Source of the DNA: Spongiactinospora sp. TRM90649 | GTDB taxonomy: Bacteria > Actinomycetota > Actinomycetes > Streptosporangiales > Streptosporangiaceae | DNA length: 64,000 nt | Assembly (NCBI RefSeq): GCF_029382225.1 | Contig: NZ_JARLTC010000032.1 | Location: forward strand, 62,001-126,000 | Direction: 5' to 3' | In this document: in pieces, positions 6,928 through 15,359 of the stretch | Layout: each line of letters starts with the position of its first letter | Position numbering within the stretch: position 1 is the first letter of the stretch | Notes under the pieces: model-generated | What the model was told of the DNA's origin: nothing | Database searches by the model: none | Seen by the model: only the letters and a program-made list of their open reading frames with translations | Position numbers and translations under genes: made by a program

Positions 6928-9204
6928 CTACGAGCGCCCCCGGGACTTGTCGGTGACGCGCTTGAGGATGCGTTCGAGCGCGGTGCCGAACGGGTTGTCC
7001 TGCACCATGTAGGTCCAGGTGGCGCTGGGCCGCTGCAGCCCGGCGCGGTCGAGGTCGAAGCCGTCGGCGGTGATCTCGGCGTCGTCGAAGGCGGCCAGCG
7101 ACTCCTCCTCGACCTCGGCGAGCAGCCGCTGGTAGGCGGTGACCGCCTCGCGGTGGAACTCGTCGAGCGGGTTCATCCGGCCGAGCACCCGCAGGTGGAT
7201 GCCCTCACGAAGGTCGGTGAGGAAGGCCATGTGGCGGGTCCAGCCCGCGTCGAGGTGGTAGAGCACGATCTGCCTGGCCGCGTCGTGCAGGATCTCCTCG
7301 CCCGCGGTTTCCAGCAGTTCGGCCCAGCGCTCCGGCCTGGCCTCGGCGAGCGCGTCGGCCGCGGTGTCGCCCTGGAGCACCTTGTCACGGCGTTCCAGGA
7401 CCATCGCGCGCTGGCGTTCCAGCAGCCGCGTGTAGCGCCAGGTGTTGCGGTGGATCTCCAGGTTGGCGCCCTCGGCGACGCGCTGGGCGTGGCCGACGAT
7501 GTGCTCGCCGCGGCGGTTCCTGACCACGCCGTCGCGGTCGGCGGCGGGCGGGCGCTCGTCCGGGGCGTACCGGGTGATCAGCTCGTCCTCCAGGCTCACG
7601 TAGAAGACCGAGCCGCCGGGGTCGCCCTGGCGTCCGGCCCGGCCGCGGAGCTGGTCGTCCAGGCGGCTGCTGCCGTGCCTGCCGGAGCCGAGCACGTACA
7701 GGCCGCCCAGCTCGGCGACGCCGTCGCCGAGGCGGATGTCGGTGCCGCGCCCTGCCATCTGGGTGGAGACCGTGATCGCGTCGCGCTCGCCCGCCCTGGC
7801 GATGATCGACGCCTCCTCGGCGTCGTTCTTGGCGTTGAGCACCACGCAGTCGATGCCGCGCCCGCGCAGGGTCAGCGCCAGGCGTTCGGACTCGGCCACG
7901 TCGAGCGTGCCGATCAGGATGGGACGGCCGGTCGCGTGCACCTCGACGATCTTGTGCGCCAGCGCCATGTCGCGGTCGGTGACGGTGGCGTAGAGGACGT
8001 CGGGCTCGTCGGTGCGGACGCAGGGCTTGTTCGGCGATATCGCGGCGACCTGGAGCTCGTAGAACTCGGTGAGCTGCTCGCCGACGGCCACCGCCGTGCC
8101 GGTCATGCCGCACTTCTCGGGATAGCGGGTGATGAGGCCCTGGATGGTGATCGAGTCCAGGATCTCGCCGGTCTCGCTGGCGGGCAGCGCCTCCTTGGCC
8201 TCGACCGCCGCCTGCAGGCCGTCCGGCCAGCGCTGGAGCAGCGCGACCCGGCCCCGCGATGGGTTGATGAGCTGCACCCGGCCGTCGCGGACGATGTAGT
8301 CGATGTCGCGGGTCAGCAGCGCGTGGGCGTGCAGCGCCAGGTTGACCTCGGTGACCTTCTCCGGCGTGTCGTAGAGGTTGACGTCGTCGCCGAGAGCCTC
8401 CTCCACCGCGTCGGTGCCGAGCGGGGTCAGGTAGACGTTGCGGCCCTGCTCGTCGATCTCGTAGTGGTAGCCCCGCACGAGCTGCCGCACCAGGGCGGCC
8501 ATGGACGGCACGCTGGTGCCCGGATCGGCCGCCCCGGCCAGCACCAGCGGCACCCTGGCCTCGTCCACGAGCACCGAGTCGGCCTCGTCGATGAGGGCCA
8601 CGTTGGGCTCGGGCACCACCAGATCGGCGGGGGAGGTGACCATCCGGTCGCGCAGCACGTCGAAGCCGATCTCGCTGACCGAGCCGTACGTGACGTCCTT
8701 GGCGTACGCCTCGCGGCGCTCCTCACGGGTGGAGGACTGGCCGATCCAGCCCACGCTGACGCCGAGGGCCTCGTAGAGCGGGCCCATCCACTCAGCGTCG
8801 CGCCGTGCCAGGTAGTCGTTGACGGAGATCACGTGGACCCGCTTGCCGGAAAGGGCGTATCCGGCGGCGGCCATCGCGCCGGAGAGGGTCTTGCCCTCAC
8901 CGGTGGCCATCTCCGCGACGTGTCCGGCGAGCAGCGCGAGCATGCCGGTGAGCTGCACGTCGTAGGGCCGCAGGCCGAGCGTGCGGTCGGCGGCCTCGCG
9001 CATGATCGCGCAGAACTCCGGCAGGTCGTCCAGGGACGGCGCGGGCAGCTCGTCGAGCGCGCCGATCCGGTCGGTGTGCCTGGCCGCGTCGGCGACCACC
9101 CGCTCAAACTGGGTGATGTCCAGCGATCCAGGACGCTGCAGGAGGCGGCGGAACAACTGCGGTAAAGAGGCCACGAACCCTCCAACGAGTCGTTCGAGGG
9201 ACAC
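6928..9204 (-). CDS. secA2: Accessory preprotein translocase ATPase SecA2
   Basis: 758 residues from GTG at 9204, shorter than housekeeping SecA (over 900 in actinobacteria) and without the C-terminal zinc-binding tail, as in SecA2. Walker A is MATGEGKT (about residues 99-106); the DEAD-type motif reads LIDEADSVLVDEAR; ISVNDYLARRDAEWMGPLYEALG, TYGSVSEIGFDVLRD, QMAGRGTDIRLG and DQLRGRAGRQGDPG are SecA landmarks. SecA2 proteins work with SecYEG to export a subset of proteins. No SecY2, cargo protein or glycosylation gene is adjacent, so this is the stand-alone actinobacterial type, not the streptococcal accessory Sec cluster. Confidence 0.9.
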   Translation of the reverse strand: MSLERLVGGFVASLPQLFRRLLQRPGSLDITQFERVVADAARHTDRIGALDELPAPSLDDLPEFCAIMREAADRTLGLRPYDVQLTGMLALLAGHVAEMATGEGKTLSGAMAAAGYALSGKRVHVISVNDYLARRDAEWMGPLYEALGVSVGWIGQSSTREERREAYAKDVTYGSVSEIGFDVLRDRMVTSPADLVVPEPNVALIDEADSVLVDEARVPLVLAGAADPGTSVPSMAALVRQLVRGYHYEIDEQGRNVYLTPLGTDAVEEALGDDVNLYDTPEKVTEVNLALHAHALLTRDIDYIVRDGRVQLINPSRGRVALLQRWPDGLQAAVEAKEALPASETGEILDSITIQGLITRYPEKCGMTGTAVAVGEQLTEFYELQVAAISPNKPCVRTDEPDVLYATVTDRDMALAHKIVEVHATGRPILIGTLDVAESERLALTLRGRGIDCVVLNAKNDAEEASIIARAGERDAITVSTQMAGRGTDIRLGDGVAELGGLYVLGSGRHGSSRLDDQLRGRAGRQGDPGGSVFYVSLEDELITRYAPDERPPAADRDGVVRNRRGEHIVGHAQRVAEGANLEIHRNTWRYTRLLERQRAMVLERRDKVLQGDTAADALAEARPERWAELLETAGEEILHDAARQIVLYHLDAGWTRHMAFLTDLREGIHLRVLGRMNPLDEFHREAVTAYQRLLAEVEEESLAAFDDAEITADGFDLDRAGLQRPSATWTYMVQDNPFGTALERILKRVTDKSRGRS

Positions 9205-9348
9205 GTTCCCCGAAGCTTCACCAGTATGCCCTTAGCCCGGGGCCGCGCGCCTCAGCCGCGCTCGCGGAAAACCGCCGGTGCGGGATGCCGCCGGTTTCCC
9301 CGGCATACATGACAGTCGCTGACAGGTAACCGGGGCAGCATCGACGCC

Positions 9349-9705
9349 ATGACGACGACCGCCGAACTGATCGCGATGACCATCGACTGCGCCGAGCCCA
9401 AGCGGCTCGCCGAGTTCTACGCCACGATCACCGGATTCGAGGTCCAGTACGCCGAGGAAGAGTACGCGGGCATCGGCGACGGCACGACCTCCATCTACTT
9501 CCAGCGGGTGCCCGAGCGCGCGCCGGCCGCCTGGCCGGGGCCGGGCAAGCAGTTCCACCTGGACTTCCGCGTCCCCGACGTGGAGAAGGCGGTAGAGGAC
9601 TACCGCGCCCTCGGCGCGACCCGGCCCGACTTCCAGCCGGGCGAGACGTGGGTGGTCATGGCCGACCCCGAAGGGCATCTCTTCTGTGTCTGTCCGGAGA
9701 AGTGA
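9349..9705 (+). CDS. VOC-family protein
   Basis: 118-residue single-domain vicinal-oxygen-chelate protein. It starts TTTAELIAMTIDCAEPKRLAEFY and ends ADPEGHLFCVCPEK, the same layout as the VOC protein at 6452-6895 and typical of a widespread actinobacterial family with no known substrate. ATG at 9349 is the only sensible start; the ribosome binding site is weak (GGGGC). It stands alone between divergent secA2 and a DMT transporter. Confidence 0.8.
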   Translation: MTTTAELIAMTIDCAEPKRLAEFYATITGFEVQYAEEEYAGIGDGTTSIYFQRVPERAPAAWPGPGKQFHLDFRVPDVEKAVEDYRALGATRPDFQPGETWVVMADPEGHLFCVCPEK

Positions 9706-9847
9706 AGTGGCACTTCGGGTGATATTGGGGTTCATGTAAGCCTGAAGTGGGATTGGCCGGGTTCGTCAGTCCCTAAGCTTGTGGAATGCTCACTCGACAC
9801 CCTGCCTGCGTCATGCCCGCGATCGGAGATCGCCCGGGCGGGCGGCG

Positions 9848-10705
9848 ATGACGTGGCTGGGCGTGTCGATCGCCCTCATCGGTGCGCTCGGATACGCACT
9901 GGGCGCGGCGCTCCAGCAGTTCGAGGCGGTTCGTGACGGCGCGACGCTGAAGCTGGTTAAGAGCGTCCGCTGGTGGGTGGGCGGAGTGATCGGCTTCACC
10001 GGGGCGTGCCTGCACGCGGTGGCGCTGTCCCTGGCCCCGCTGGTGGCGATTCAGCCGGTCAGCGTGGCGACCCTGGTCTTCGCGGTGCCGCTGGCCGCGC
10101 TGATGTACGGCAGGCGCCCGCACCGCGCCGAGATCGGCGGCTCGATCGCGGTCGCCGCCGGATTGCTCGGGCTGATGCTCCTGGTGCCGCACGAGGCCGC
10201 CGAACCCGAGCTGAGCGACGCGGGCGGCATCGGCTTCCTGATCTGCGTGGGCGCGATCGTGCTGGTCTGCCACCTGCTGGCCCGCCGGACGTCGGGTCCG
10301 GCGAAGGCGCTGCTGCACGCCGTCGGCGCGGGGGCCGTGACGGCCAGCGTCTCCACGTTCGTGCGGGTCGTCGGCGGCGGGTTCGCGGGCGACTTCGGCG
10401 CGCTGCTGCACTGGTTCACGCTCGCCATCCCGGTGCTGCTGATCTGCGCGGTGGTGCTGCTGCAGAAGTCGTACGCCCTGGGCTACTTCGGGATCGCCTA
10501 CGCGGGCGTCCAGGTGGTGGACCCCATCACCTCGGTGCTCGCCGGCGCGGTGCTGCTCGGGGAGCCGCTGCCGACCGGGGCGGGGACCGCGCTCCCCGCC
10601 CTGCTCGCCGCCGGGGTGCTGGTGGGCGGCACGATCACGCTGAGCCGGCTGGCGCCGGACCACCATCACGCCGATCCCGTGCCGGCTCCGGCGACGGTGG
10701 CGTGA
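9848..10705 (+). CDS. DMT-superfamily membrane transporter
   Basis: 285 residues with about nine to ten hydrophobic helices (TWLGVSIALIGALGYALGAA at the start; LGYFGIAYAGVQVVDPITSVLAGAVLLGEPLP late), the EamA/NIPA-like drug/metabolite transporter pattern. The start is the ATG at 9848 after GGGCGGGCGG; an upstream ATG at 9779 would add an unlikely tail with no hydrophobic content. The substrate is unknown. Its last 71 bases overlap the end of the convergent monooxygenase gene. Confidence 0.8.
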   Translation: MTWLGVSIALIGALGYALGAALQQFEAVRDGATLKLVKSVRWWVGGVIGFTGACLHAVALSLAPLVAIQPVSVATLVFAVPLAALMYGRRPHRAEIGGSIAVAAGLLGLMLLVPHEAAEPELSDAGGIGFLICVGAIVLVCHLLARRTSGPAKALLHAVGAGAVTASVSTFVRVVGGGFAGDFGALLHWFTLAIPVLLICAVVLLQKSYALGYFGIAYAGVQVVDPITSVLAGAVLLGEPLPTGAGTALPALLAAGVLVGGTITLSRLAPDHHHADPVPAPATVA

Positions 10706-11831
10706 CCGCCGGGCGCCAGCCCAGCACATCGTCGAGCCGCCGCAGCATGAGGGTGGGCATGAGCCGCTGGCCCAGCGTCATCGAGGCGTCGCGCAGCCGG
10801 ACGGCCAGCGGGTTGCGCAGCCGCGTCAGCCGCCCGATCGACCGTGACCCGCGCACGACCTTCGTGGTCCTGGGCAGCCGGGCCGCGGTGTAGGCGGCGA
10901 GGCCGTCCGGCCGTCCGGCCAGGCCGGCGAGCACCACGGCGTCCTCGATGGCCTGGCATCCGCCCTGGCCCATGTTCGGCGTCATGGCGTGGGCGGCGTC
11001 GCCCAGCAGCGCCACCTTGCCTCGGTGGAAGGCGGGCAGCGGCTCGTCCAGGCAGTACAGGTCGTGCCGGAGTACGGCGGCGGGGTCGGTGCCTCGCAGG
11101 ATGTCCGGGATGGGGTCGTGCCACTCGCCGAACAGCCGGAGCAGCTCGGCCCGCTCGCTGTCCGCCGACCTGCCGCCCGCCGGGACCGTGTCCGTGGCGT
11201 AGCAGTACACCAGGTCGCCCGCCAGCGGCACGACGCCGAAGACGAGCCCCGCGCCCCACGTCTCGGCCGCCCCGAACGTCAGGTCCGGACGGCGGGTCAC
11301 CAGCCGCCAGCTCGTCGCCCCCGCGTACACCGGCCCCGGATGATCGGGGAACAGGGCCTGCCTGGTCGCCGAGCGGATGCCGTCGGCGGCGACCACCAGG
11401 TCGGCCGTCAGCTCGCCGTCGGCGGTGGTCACCGTGCCGGTGCCGGGATCGACTCCGGTCACCGTGGTGCCGAGGGTGAGCGTTCCCGGCGGCAGCAGCC
11501 CGGACAGCAGCTCGACGAGCCGCGACCTGAGCAGCACCACGATCGAGGACCCGTAGCGCTCCCTGGCCTCGGCCTCGCTGGTGCGGGTGAGCCAGGCGCC
11601 GTCCGTACGGCGGATCCCGGCGTCGCCCTGGATGGCGGCCAGCTCGCGGACCGGCCCGCCCGCGCCGATGGAGTCGAGCGCGTAGAGCGCGTTGGCGGAC
11701 AGTGAGATGCCCGCCCCCACGGGGTCGAGCGAGGGCGCCCGTTCGATGATCTGGACCGACCAGCCCCACCGGGTGAGTGCCAGGGCCGCCGTCAGGCCGC
11801 CGATTCCGCCGCCGATAACCACTGCGCGCAT
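10635..11831 (-). CDS. FAD-dependent aromatic-type monooxygenase
   Basis: 398 residues from ATG at 11831 behind a strong AAGGAGG. Class A flavoprotein hydroxylase fold: Rossmann GGGIGGLTAALAL (residues 7-19), the DG motif (VVAADGIRSATR) and the second FAD motif GDAAHAMTPNMGQGGCQAIEDA. Such enzymes use NAD(P)H and O2 to hydroxylate or epoxidise aromatic or polyketide-like compounds. It is divergent from a TetR gene and the shared gap carries two near-identical palindromes, so it is likely repressed by that TetR and induced by its substrate. The C-terminal 36 residues are Pro-rich and overlap the convergent DMT gene. Confidence 0.87.
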   Translation of the reverse strand: MRAVVIGGGIGGLTAALALTRWGWSVQIIERAPSLDPVGAGISLSANALYALDSIGAGGPVRELAAIQGDAGIRRTDGAWLTRTSEAEARERYGSSIVVLLRSRLVELLSGLLPPGTLTLGTTVTGVDPGTGTVTTADGELTADLVVAADGIRSATRQALFPDHPGPVYAGATSWRLVTRRPDLTFGAAETWGAGLVFGVVPLAGDLVYCYATDTVPAGGRSADSERAELLRLFGEWHDPIPDILRGTDPAAVLRHDLYCLDEPLPAFHRGKVALLGDAAHAMTPNMGQGGCQAIEDAVVLAGLAGRPDGLAAYTAARLPRTTKVVRGSRSIGRLTRLRNPLAVRLRDASMTLGQRLMPTLMLRRLDDVLGWRPAVTPPSPEPARDRRDGGPAPAGSA

Positions 11832-11847
11832 AGCGCCCGCCTCCTTG

Positions 11848-11861
11848 ACTACACCTGTAGT
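11848..11861. promoter_or_regulatory. TetR operator 1 (monooxygenase/TetR divergon)
   Basis: ACTACACCTGTAGT: six-base arms ACTACA/TGTAGT around two central bases. It covers the monooxygenase promoter side, directly before its Shine-Dalgarno sequence. The second copy is centred 20 bp away. Confidence 0.75.
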
Positions 11862-11867
11862 GAGCGT

Positions 11868-11881
11868 ACTACATGTGTAGT
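11868..11881. promoter_or_regulatory. TetR operator 2 and probable leaderless TetR promoter
   Basis: ACTACATGTGTAGT has the same arms as operator 1. Its right arm merges with a -10-like TAGTAT (11878-11883), which places a transcription start near the GTG at 11890. The tetR mRNA is therefore probably leaderless, and there is no Shine-Dalgarno sequence. Confidence 0.65.
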
Positions 11882-11889
11882 ATGCCTGG

Positions 11890-12468
11890 GTGAGCGCACC
11901 CAAGACCGCAAGGGCGGACCTCATCGCCGACACCGCGATCGCGCTGCTCGTGGACAGGGGAATGCGCGGGCTGACCCATCGGGCGGTGGACGAGGAGGCG
12001 GGACTTCCCGCCGGATCGACCTCCAACCTGGCCCGCACCCGCGCCGCGCTGCTGGAGCTGACCCTGGCGCGCCTCACCGAACTGGAGACCGCCTCGTACG
12101 GCGGGGCGATGACGCCGGGCCCCCCGGTCATGTCCGCCGACGCGCTCGGCGCCCTGATCGCCGGAGTGGTGCACCACCAGCTCGCCGAAGGGCGCAGGTA
12201 CACCATCGCCCGCTACGAACTGGCCCTGGAGGCCACCCGCAGGCCCGAGCTGCGGGTCATCTACGACCGGGCGGGGGCACGTTTCCGCGAGGCGGCCACG
12301 GTCGTCCTGGCCGCCGCCGGTTCGCCCGACCCGGCGCGCCACGGACGCCAGGCGGTCGCGTTCCTCGACGGCATGCTGTTCGACGCCATCGCCGGGGCCG
12401 GGGGCGACCCCGCTCCGGCCGACGTCAGGGCCGCCGTGGACGACCTGCTGCGCGGGATGCTCGGGTAG
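11890..12468 (+). CDS. TetR-family repressor of the divergent monooxygenase
   Basis: 192 residues. The N-terminal helix-turn-helix (about residues 8-55) includes GLTHRAVDEEAGLPAGSTSN; the C-terminal ligand domain is all helical. GTG at 11890 lies seven bases after a -10-like box overlapping operator 2, so the gene is both leaderless and autorepressed by inference. It is the likely regulator of the flavin monooxygenase, a common pairing for detoxification or aromatic metabolism. The gene ends 15 bases before the convergent TetR gene. Confidence 0.85.
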   Translation: MSAPKTARADLIADTAIALLVDRGMRGLTHRAVDEEAGLPAGSTSNLARTRAALLELTLARLTELETASYGGAMTPGPPVMSADALGALIAGVVHHQLAEGRRYTIARYELALEATRRPELRVIYDRAGARFREAATVVLAAAGSPDPARHGRQAVAFLDGMLFDAIAGAGGDPAPADVRAAVDDLLRGMLG

Positions 12469-12483
12469 GGGAGAGGGGGGCGG

Positions 12484-13116
12484 TCAGCCGACGGGATCCC
12501 TGGGGTCAAGTGAGGCGATGAGCAGATCGGCGTAGTGACGGCCCAGCTCGTGGCCGCTCAGCCGGCCGTCGGCGCGGTACCAGGTGCCGAGATGGTGCAC
12601 GGAGCCGAGGAAGAAGTCGACAGCGATGTCGGCGGGGACGTCGTCGCGGAACATCCCGGTGTGCTGGCCCTCGGCGACCAGGTCGCGGAACCGCTCGTGG
12701 TAGCGGCGGCGCTCGGCGCGGACCGCGAGCTGGGTGTCGGGCGCGAGCAGGTGCATCGACCGGAAGAAGATCTTGGTGTCGTCCAGGTTCGCCACCGAGG
12801 TGGCCACGACGTCGGCGGCGGCGGCGTGCAGTCGTTCCCGGACGCTCCCGGGGCCGTCGGCGAATCTGGCCAGGCGTTCGGTCTGAAGCCGCAGGACGCG
12901 TCCGTAAATCTCCTTCAGGAGGTCATCCTTGGAGTTGAAATAGTGGTACATGGCGCCCTTGGTGACCCCTGCCGCCGTCACTATTTCCTGTACCGAGGTG
13001 CTTTCGAACCCCTGTTTCGCGAACAGCCGGGTGGCCTCCGCGATGAGCCGGCGGCGAACCGGCTCGATGTCGTTCCCCGCGCCGATGATGCCGTTTCTCG
13101 TGGCGTTCCGGGGCAT
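12484..13116 (-). CDS. TetR-family transcriptional regulator
   Basis: 210 residues, ATG at 13116 preceded by GGGAGGTCGTGC. HTH: ATRLFAKQGFESTSVQEIVTAAGVTKGAMYHYFNSKDDLL, a textbook TetR N-terminus of the type that often controls fatty acid or acyl-CoA metabolism genes (FadR/KstR2-like); this is only a resemblance. The upstream region contains the imperfect palindrome at 13170-13183. The target is unknown; the divergent gene is a NERD-domain protein with no obvious metabolic link. Confidence 0.85.
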   Translation of the reverse strand: MPRNATRNGIIGAGNDIEPVRRRLIAEATRLFAKQGFESTSVQEIVTAAGVTKGAMYHYFNSKDDLLKEIYGRVLRLQTERLARFADGPGSVRERLHAAAADVVATSVANLDDTKIFFRSMHLLAPDTQLAVRAERRRYHERFRDLVAEGQHTGMFRDDVPADIAVDFFLGSVHHLGTWYRADGRLSGHELGRHYADLLIASLDPRDPVG

Positions 13117-13169
13117 GCACGACCTCCCTCGCTTCCCTTGCGGCGCACGGCGTCGCCGCAGGCAAGCAT

Positions 13170-13183
13170 ACCGACTGGTCTGT
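13170..13183. promoter_or_regulatory. Candidate TetR operator
   Basis: ACCGACTGGTCTGT is an imperfect palindrome (10 of 14 positions symmetric) 54 bases upstream of the TetR start at 13116. It resembles the ACCGACxxGTCGGT-like sites bound by TetR-type acyl-CoA regulators. Probable autoregulatory site. Confidence 0.5.
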
Positions 13184-13354
13184 CAAGTCGGGGGGCCCTG
13201 GCGCGGCCGGGCTAATACCCTCACCGGTAGGATTCCGGTCCTGTCAACGGGGAATCCAATTTTCTGGCGAGGGTCTTCAGAGTGGCAGATCGCTCGACCA
13301 TGCCCAAAACCAGTTTGTTTCAACGATTCATTGAGTCGGGGAGCGGCGAGGGAC

Positions 13355-14122
13355 ATGCCAGGCGGATCTATCTACGTGCCACAGGACGACAAGTTCACCG
13401 GCGCGTCACAGCAACAGATGTACGAGAAGTTCTGGGTGGAGGGAGTCGGGGAGCGCCGCAAGATGCGCGCGGTCAAGGCCGTGATCGGCCTCGCGGCGGG
13501 CATCGCCCTGGCGGCCCGCTTCTCGATCCCCGCGCCCGTCGCCTTCGGGATCGGCGTCGCGGCCCTGGTCGCGGCGGCCGACGCCGTCTGGGCCTGGTAC
13601 GAACACGAGCGCACCGCCGTGTGGCGGGGCAAGCGCAAGGGCGAGGTGCTGACCGGCCGCATCCTGCGGCGCAGGCTCACCAAGGACGGCTACCGCGTGC
13701 TGAACGGCCGCGCCGTCCGCGGTGAGGCGTCCATCGACCACCTCGTGATCGGCCCCGGCGGCGTGTGGCTGGTGGACAACGAGGCGTTCAGCCCAGAGAC
13801 GGAGCTGGCCACCTACGGCGGGCGGCTGTTCTTCGGCGAGAAGTACGGCACCAAGATGGCCGACGGCCTGAACCAGGCGGCCGAGCGACTGGCCGCCGTG
13901 CTGACCGAGAAGTCCGGCATCCCGGTGACCATCGAGGCGCTGCTCGCCGTCTACGGCGGCGGCATGCCCCGGGGCGGCATCGTCTCGGCCGAGCGGCTGA
14001 CCCTCCTCCGCCCCCGGCTGATCCCCCGCCTCATCCGTTCCCGCGCGACCGGCGCCCTGTCCGACGACCAGGTCGAACTCCTGGCCAGAACGGCCGCCAG
14101 GGAACTCCACAAAATCACCTGA
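13355..14122 (+). CDS. NERD-domain (nuclease-related) membrane protein
   Basis: 255 residues from ATG at 13355 (GAGGGAC upstream). Two closely spaced hydrophobic helices (about residues 42-80) are followed by GKRKGEVLTGRILRRRL and a NERD-like core: AVRGEASIDHLVIGPGGVWLVDNEAF, then TYGGRLFFG. In NERD domains the D of the SIDHLVIG strand is a candidate nuclease-fold residue; a complete active site is not evident. Function unknown. Divergent to a TetR gene and closed by a strong hairpin. Confidence 0.75.
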   Translation: MPGGSIYVPQDDKFTGASQQQMYEKFWVEGVGERRKMRAVKAVIGLAAGIALAARFSIPAPVAFGIGVAALVAAADAVWAWYEHERTAVWRGKRKGEVLTGRILRRRLTKDGYRVLNGRAVRGEASIDHLVIGPGGVWLVDNEAFSPETELATYGGRLFFGEKYGTKMADGLNQAAERLAAVLTEKSGIPVTIEALLAVYGGGMPRGGIVSAERLTLLRPRLIPRLIRSRATGALSDDQVELLARTAARELHKIT

Positions 14123-14142
14123 CACCTGATCCTGCACACACA

Positions 14143-14168
14143 GGGCGCGGCGTGGGGATGCCGCGCCC
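14143..14168. terminator. Hairpin terminator between convergent NERD and universal stress genes
   Basis: GGGCGCGGC (14143-14151) pairs perfectly with GCCGCGCCC (14160-14168) around an 8-base loop, 21 bases after the NERD gene stop and 39 bases past the minus-strand gene end. No T-run, as usual in GC-rich actinomycetes. Confidence 0.7.
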
Positions 14169-14206
14169 TATGTGCGGGGAGTGGGCTCTGGGGGCGCGGT
14201 GGGGAA

Positions 14207-14707
14207 TCAAGCCGCGGGGGGTCTCGTTCCAGCGAAGGCGGGAGTCAGGGCCGGGCGTGCCATCTCGGGGGTGACCACGACCACGGGGCAGCTCGCCCGA
14301 GGCAGGCAGGCGGCCAGGACGGGCCCCATGGGGGCCGGGAGGTCCGGGTCGTAGGGTCTGCTCCCCAGTACCAGCAGTTCGGCCCCCTCCGCGTGCCGTA
14401 GGAGCACCTGGACGGCGGGGCCCTGCTCGACCACCGTGGTCACGGCCAGACGTGCGGCGGGGTCCGGTACCAGGTCGGCGATGGCACGTTCGGCCGACTG
14501 GCGGACGGCCCGCAGTTCGTCGTCGCGGCATCGCCAGGTGTCCATGGGCGCGTAGGAGGCCCTGCTCTCCCCGGACCACTGCCAGGCGTGCACGGCCACG
14601 ACGGCCGTTCCGTGCTCCCGGGCCTCGTGGAGAGCCCAGAGGAGGGCCGCGGCCGAGGCCGCCGAACGGCTGAACCCCACGACGATGCGTGGCTGGGATG
14701 TCCTCAC
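14207..14707 (-). CDS. Universal stress protein (UspA family)
   Basis: 166 residues from GTG at 14707. Single Usp domain: RIVVGFSRSAASAAALLWAL at the start, ELLVLGSRPYDP and CPVVVVTPE at the end. The ATP-binding pattern G-2x-G-9x-G(S/T) is only partly kept (LGSRPYDPDLPAPMGPVL instead of GxxGxG), so ATP binding is uncertain. Usp proteins respond to starvation, hypoxia or redox stress. Stand-alone gene; the ribosome binding site is weak. Confidence 0.8.
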   Translation of the reverse strand: MRTSQPRIVVGFSRSAASAAALLWALHEAREHGTAVVAVHAWQWSGESRASYAPMDTWRCRDDELRAVRQSAERAIADLVPDPAARLAVTTVVEQGPAVQVLLRHAEGAELLVLGSRPYDPDLPAPMGPVLAACLPRASCPVVVVTPEMARPALTPAFAGTRPPAA

Positions 14708-14953
14708 CGTTCGAGCATCCTGGGATGCGGGTGACGTCCGGGAAAAGTCCGGGGAAACCGGTCACTAAATCATCAGATGATCAGAACTCCGGGCAGAACC
14801 ACCGCTGACCTGCGAAGGTAGATCTTCTGACCGATTCGTGGTCTTTTGTTTGCTTTGCCCCTGGATGGCTACTACAGTCCTATTTTGTTATCAACGAAGT
14901 GACGTGCTCTTCCCCCGAAGAGCGCCGATGACGCCGAGTCCCGCGACGGTCAG

Positions 14954-15071
14954 TCGCCGTCCGGGAGCCGGGGACCCAACGCGGGGCCCGTTCCGGGCCC
15001 TTGGGGTGAATCCGCGATCACAGCGGTAGGGCATCTCCATGTCCGAACCCGACAGCTAACCCGGTAGGCGA
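14954..15071 (+). promoter_or_regulatory. Cyclic di-AMP riboswitch (ydaO-yuaA class)
   Basis: Conserved blocks of the ydaO/yuaA RNA occur in order: GGAGCCGGGGACCCAA, TTGGGGTGAATCC (from about 15000), GCGGTAGGG, then TCCGAACCCGACAGCTAACC and GGTAGGCGA. The outer helix is TCGCC (14954-14958) with GGCGA (15067-15071); GGGACCCAA...TTGGGG and TCCGAA/CAGCTAACC are the ligand pockets known from the class. In actinobacteria this riboswitch controls cell-wall hydrolase (rpf-type) genes; here the next gene is a DPBB secreted protein. High c-di-AMP normally turns expression off. Confidence 0.93.
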
Positions 15072-15359
15072 GATGGAGAGGAGAAGACGTGGGTCACCCC
15101 CACCCTCAAACGCCTTCTACGAGGTCCACGAGACCGCTGTCGGCCGTTCCGTCATCCCAGGTGCCCATGGGCCGCGCGACCGCGTTCCCGCACCGGGCGA
15201 TCAACTGACGATCTCCGCCGCCATGGCGGTGGCGGACTTTGCCGAACGCGCGCTCCGTGTAGCGATCTAATCACGCTACCACCTTCGCTGACCCTTTCTT
15301 GGACGCGCGCAGCCGTGCCGTTGCCCTAGGCGGCCGGTACGGACTCCCCCTGTCGTCTC
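15072..15359 (+). other. Long leader between riboswitch and the DPBB gene (expression platform)
   Basis: About 290 bases without a convincing gene. Directly after the riboswitch, GAGAGGAGAAGAC precedes a GTG at 15089 that opens a 39-residue Pro/Arg-rich frame ending at 15208; whether it is translated is unclear. A strong hairpin around CCGCCGCCATGGCGGTGG (about 15214-15236) may be the terminator stem of the expression platform, though only a short T-run follows. Confidence 0.45.

Noticed and set aside
6889..9165. A 758-codon open frame antisense to secA2
   Set aside because: It mirrors secA2 almost base for base; its translation is Val/Gly/Asp-rich without domains and is explained by the high third-position GC of secA2.
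15073..15270. 65-codon frame beginning inside the riboswitch 3' end
   Set aside because: Starts in the conserved structural RNA, has no family resemblance and no dedicated ribosome binding site. The 39-codon GTG frame at 15089 is kept only as a possibility.
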